Shown: piece after piece, positions 62,523-64,000 of the stretch | How the letters are laid out: every line of letters starts with the position of its first letter | Position numbering within the stretch: position 1 is the stretch's first letter | Assembly: GCA_910588035.1 (NCBI GenBank) | Contig: CAJUPY010000004.1 | Span: 101,515 to 165,514 of the forward strand | DNA: 64,000 bases | Reading direction: 5' to 3' | From: an uncultured Muribaculaceae bacterium | GTDB lineage: Bacteria > Bacteroidota > Bacteroidia > Bacteroidales > Muribaculaceae | Translations under genes and position numbers: made by a program | The notes under the pieces: model-generated | The model's input: the letters and a program-made list of their open reading frames with translations, nothing else | Told to the model about the DNA's origin: nothing | Database searches by the model: none

Positions 62523-63920
62523 ATGAAATTAAGTCATCTTGCCATAGCTTCGATCTTTGCAGCCGGCGCACTGATTCAATCATGCGACGACACGACCAGT
62601 TCTATCGGAACTTCGCTGGTTCAAGATCAGGTTGAGATTGTCATCGACTCAACTTTCACGGTCTCTGGACAATCGGTCTCTAACCGCAAGATTCAGTCGC
62701 GCACGATAACACAGGTGCTCGGAAAAATCAATGCCGAAGGATATGGCTCGTTCCAGTCAGACTTCGTCACGCAGTTCATGCCGGTTCTCAACATTGACAC
62801 CACAAACGTGCAGCGTGAGAACATAGACTCGCTGCGCCTTTTCTTTCTCGTTCCACACACCGAGATCGTCGGCGACTCATTGCTGCCGATGGGCCTTGAC
62901 ATCTATCGCCTCAACAAAGAACTGCCGTCGCCGATCTACAGCACATTCTCACCCGAAGGCTACTATGACAAGACAAAGGTGATGTCACACATCTACAAGG
63001 CAAACGCCATTGAAGAAGGTGACACACTCTTTAACTCGACCACAAAATACATCATGTTCAACCTGCCGCGCGAAATGGCACTCGAACTCTATGACATCTA
63101 TAAGGAAAATCCGGCAAACTATGCGACACCCCAGGCATTCGTGAAGAAATTCCCCGGTTTCTATGTCAAGAATTCCTATGGATCAGGCCGGGTGGTGAGA
63201 ATCGCCAAGACAGTCATGAGAATGTACTATCACAAGAACCTTGTCAACGATGCCGGACGCGATACCACTATCAGATATGTCGGTTACTACTATGGCGTTC
63301 AACCTGAAGTCGTGACCAACAACATAATCGACTATCAGATCAGCCCCGTACTCGAACGACGTATCAACGACGGAGAACACATCATCGTGGCACCCGCAGG
63401 CCGCGATGTCGAGATCAGATTCCCCGCTCCCGAAGTGCTTGACGCATACAAAAACAAAGCTGGCAAGCTCGCTGTCATCAATGGATTGACATTCAGAATT
63501 CCGGCAATCGAGATTGACAACGACTATTCGATAGAGCCGCCGTCGGCAATGTTGATGATACTGTCAAAAGACAAAGACAAGTTCTTTGTCGACAATGAGA
63601 TAAACAACGATGTCACTTCTTTCATCGCACGATATAACTCAACGACAAAAAGTTACAATTTCGACGGAATGCGTGCATATATGCTCGATCTCCTGAAGAA
63701 GGAGAACATAACCCCCGAAGACTACACGTTCACTCTGACACCCGTGTCGTTGATGACAACGACCGATGCGTCGACAAGCTACTATTACTATTATTACAGT
63801 TCGCCGACCGAGGTTGTCAACGCAATTGTTCCATATGTGTCCAGTCCTACAATGGTGCAGCTTGATCTCAAAAAATCAAAAATTATTTTGACATTTAGCA
63901 AGCAGCTCACAAATTTTTAG
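62523..63920 (+). CDS. DUF4270 family lipoprotein
   Basis: Function unknown; 465 residues from the ATG giving MKLSHLAIASIFAAG (an upstream TTG is possible but poor). The lipobox IQSC places the lipidated Cys at residue 21. The mature part starts CDDTTSSIGTSLVQDQVEIVIDSTFT, the typical DUF4270 opening, and is largely beta-stranded with a Tyr-rich stretch near residue 420 (SYYYYYYSSPTEV). Outer-membrane anchoring is likely. It is probably co-transcribed with the GT5-like gene. Confidence 0.9.
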   Translation: MKLSHLAIASIFAAGALIQSCDDTTSSIGTSLVQDQVEIVIDSTFTVSGQSVSNRKIQSRTITQVLGKINAEGYGSFQSDFVTQFMPVLNIDTTNVQRENIDSLRLFFLVPHTEIVGDSLLPMGLDIYRLNKELPSPIYSTFSPEGYYDKTKVMSHIYKANAIEEGDTLFNSTTKYIMFNLPREMALELYDIYKENPANYATPQAFVKKFPGFYVKNSYGSGRVVRIAKTVMRMYYHKNLVNDAGRDTTIRYVGYYYGVQPEVVTNNIIDYQISPVLERRINDGEHIIVAPAGRDVEIRFPAPEVLDAYKNKAGKLAVINGLTFRIPAIEIDNDYSIEPPSAMLMILSKDKDKFFVDNEINNDVTSFIARYNSTTKSYNFDGMRAYMLDLLKKENITPEDYTFTLTPVSLMTTTDASTSYYYYYYSSPTEVVNAIVPYVSSPTMVQLDLKKSKIILTFSKQLTNF

Positions 63921-63928
63921 TATCTTTG
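63921..63928 (+). promoter_or_regulatory. -7 promoter element of tRNA-Thr
   Basis: TATCTTTG directly follows the DUF4270 stop codon and lies 21 nt before the tRNA, a suitable position for its promoter. The -33 region lies inside the DUF4270 coding sequence and is weak. Confidence 0.45.
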
Positions 63929-63949
63929 CACCGTTGAAAATTTAACCAA

Positions 63950-64000
63950 GCCGCAATAGCTCAGTCGGTAGAGCATTTCATTCGTAACGAAAAGGTCGTG
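63950..64000 (+). tRNA. tRNA-Thr (anticodon CGU), partial
   Basis: The 5' part of a tRNA: acceptor strand GCCGCAA, D-arm TAGCTCAGTCGGTAGAGCA and anticodon loop TTCGTAA with anticodon CGT. The window ends before the T-arm. The 31-39 position is an A-C mismatch, as I recall in related tRNA-Thr(CGU) genes. Confidence 0.9.

Noticed and set aside
1..64000. CRISPR array, insertion sequence, rRNA operon or toxin-antitoxin pair
   Set aside because: No regularly spaced repeats, transposase motifs, rRNA segments or paired small toxin/antitoxin frames were noticed on reading the window.

Overview
The window looks like a chromosomal segment of a gut Bacteroidales, most plausibly of the Muribaculaceae type (inference; no ribosomal RNA is present to test this). 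The supporting signs are promoters of the Bacteroidota form (TTTG, 19-21 bp, TAnnTTTG) with almost no Shine-Dalgarno sequences, a polysaccharide-utilisation (PUL) fragment for rhamnogalacturonan with a propeller/AraC regulator, serine palmitoyltransferase, a long-form IspG, three OmpH/Skp paralogues beside BamA, a DUF4270 lipoprotein, and C-terminal segments resembling type IX secretion sorting domains.

Layout. 1-6963 (minus): a pectin PUL edge with a multi-domain SGNH esterase cut by the window edge, a PL11 rhamnogalacturonan lyase and an unusual sensor that joins a propeller directly to an AraC domain, with 21-bp-spaced direct repeats that could be its operator. 7005-8284: a tyrosine recombinase whose 3' end lies next to the 3' end of tRNA-Leu(UAA). 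8749-20624 (plus): nfo, an SLC45-like MFS transporter with a large inserted loop, an Ala/Lys-rich small protein, a 1.25 kb gap holding a probable structured RNA on the minus strand, then recJ, recQ, gltX, waaA and a lipoprotein. 20625-27214 (minus): a compact run rpoN - PAP2 - purE - ispG - M16 peptidase - DUF4421. 27306-27833 (plus): a SpoU methyltransferase divergent from rpoN. 27834-36954 (minus): envelope genes, comprising RluD, a PASTA protein, three OmpH/Skp proteins, BamA, UppS, a DUF6089 barrel and a DUF6242 lipoprotein. 37257-43606 (plus): a THUMP methyltransferase, purD, a membrane protein, pdxB and a PCMD/calycin exported protein. 43683-46084 (minus): a DUF4332 protein, a probable small RNA, serS and yqeY. 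46230-52147 (plus): an XRE/S24 repressor, a GNAT acetyltransferase, a TolB-like propeller and a 1187-residue amidase with duplicated Ig/propeller modules. 52235-54556 (minus): a glutaminase-like protein and a porin-like barrel. 54860-64000 (plus): spt, thrA, a threonine-synthase-like protein without the PLP lysine, a three-gene cluster (small protein, PlsC, nitrilase), a GT5 N-domain protein, a DUF4270 lipoprotein and the start of tRNA-Thr(CGU).

How genes work together. The PUL edge covers sensing, lyase cleavage and deacetylation of pectin rhamnogalacturonan-I. The 28-37 kb block makes and folds the outer membrane: UppS supplies the undecaprenyl carrier, BamA inserts barrels, and the OmpH/Skp proteins escort them. 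WaaA and SPT add lipid A Kdo and sphingolipids. IspG supplies isoprenoid precursor for UppS.

The most interesting candidates are the catalytically altered ThrC-like and glutaminase-like proteins, the MFS loop insertion, the structured RNA around 12.36-12.57 kb, the small RNA at 44.2 kb with its own promoter and terminator, the kinase-less propeller-AraC regulator with its repeats, and the duplicated amidase. No CRISPR array, insertion sequence, rRNA or replication origin was recognised.
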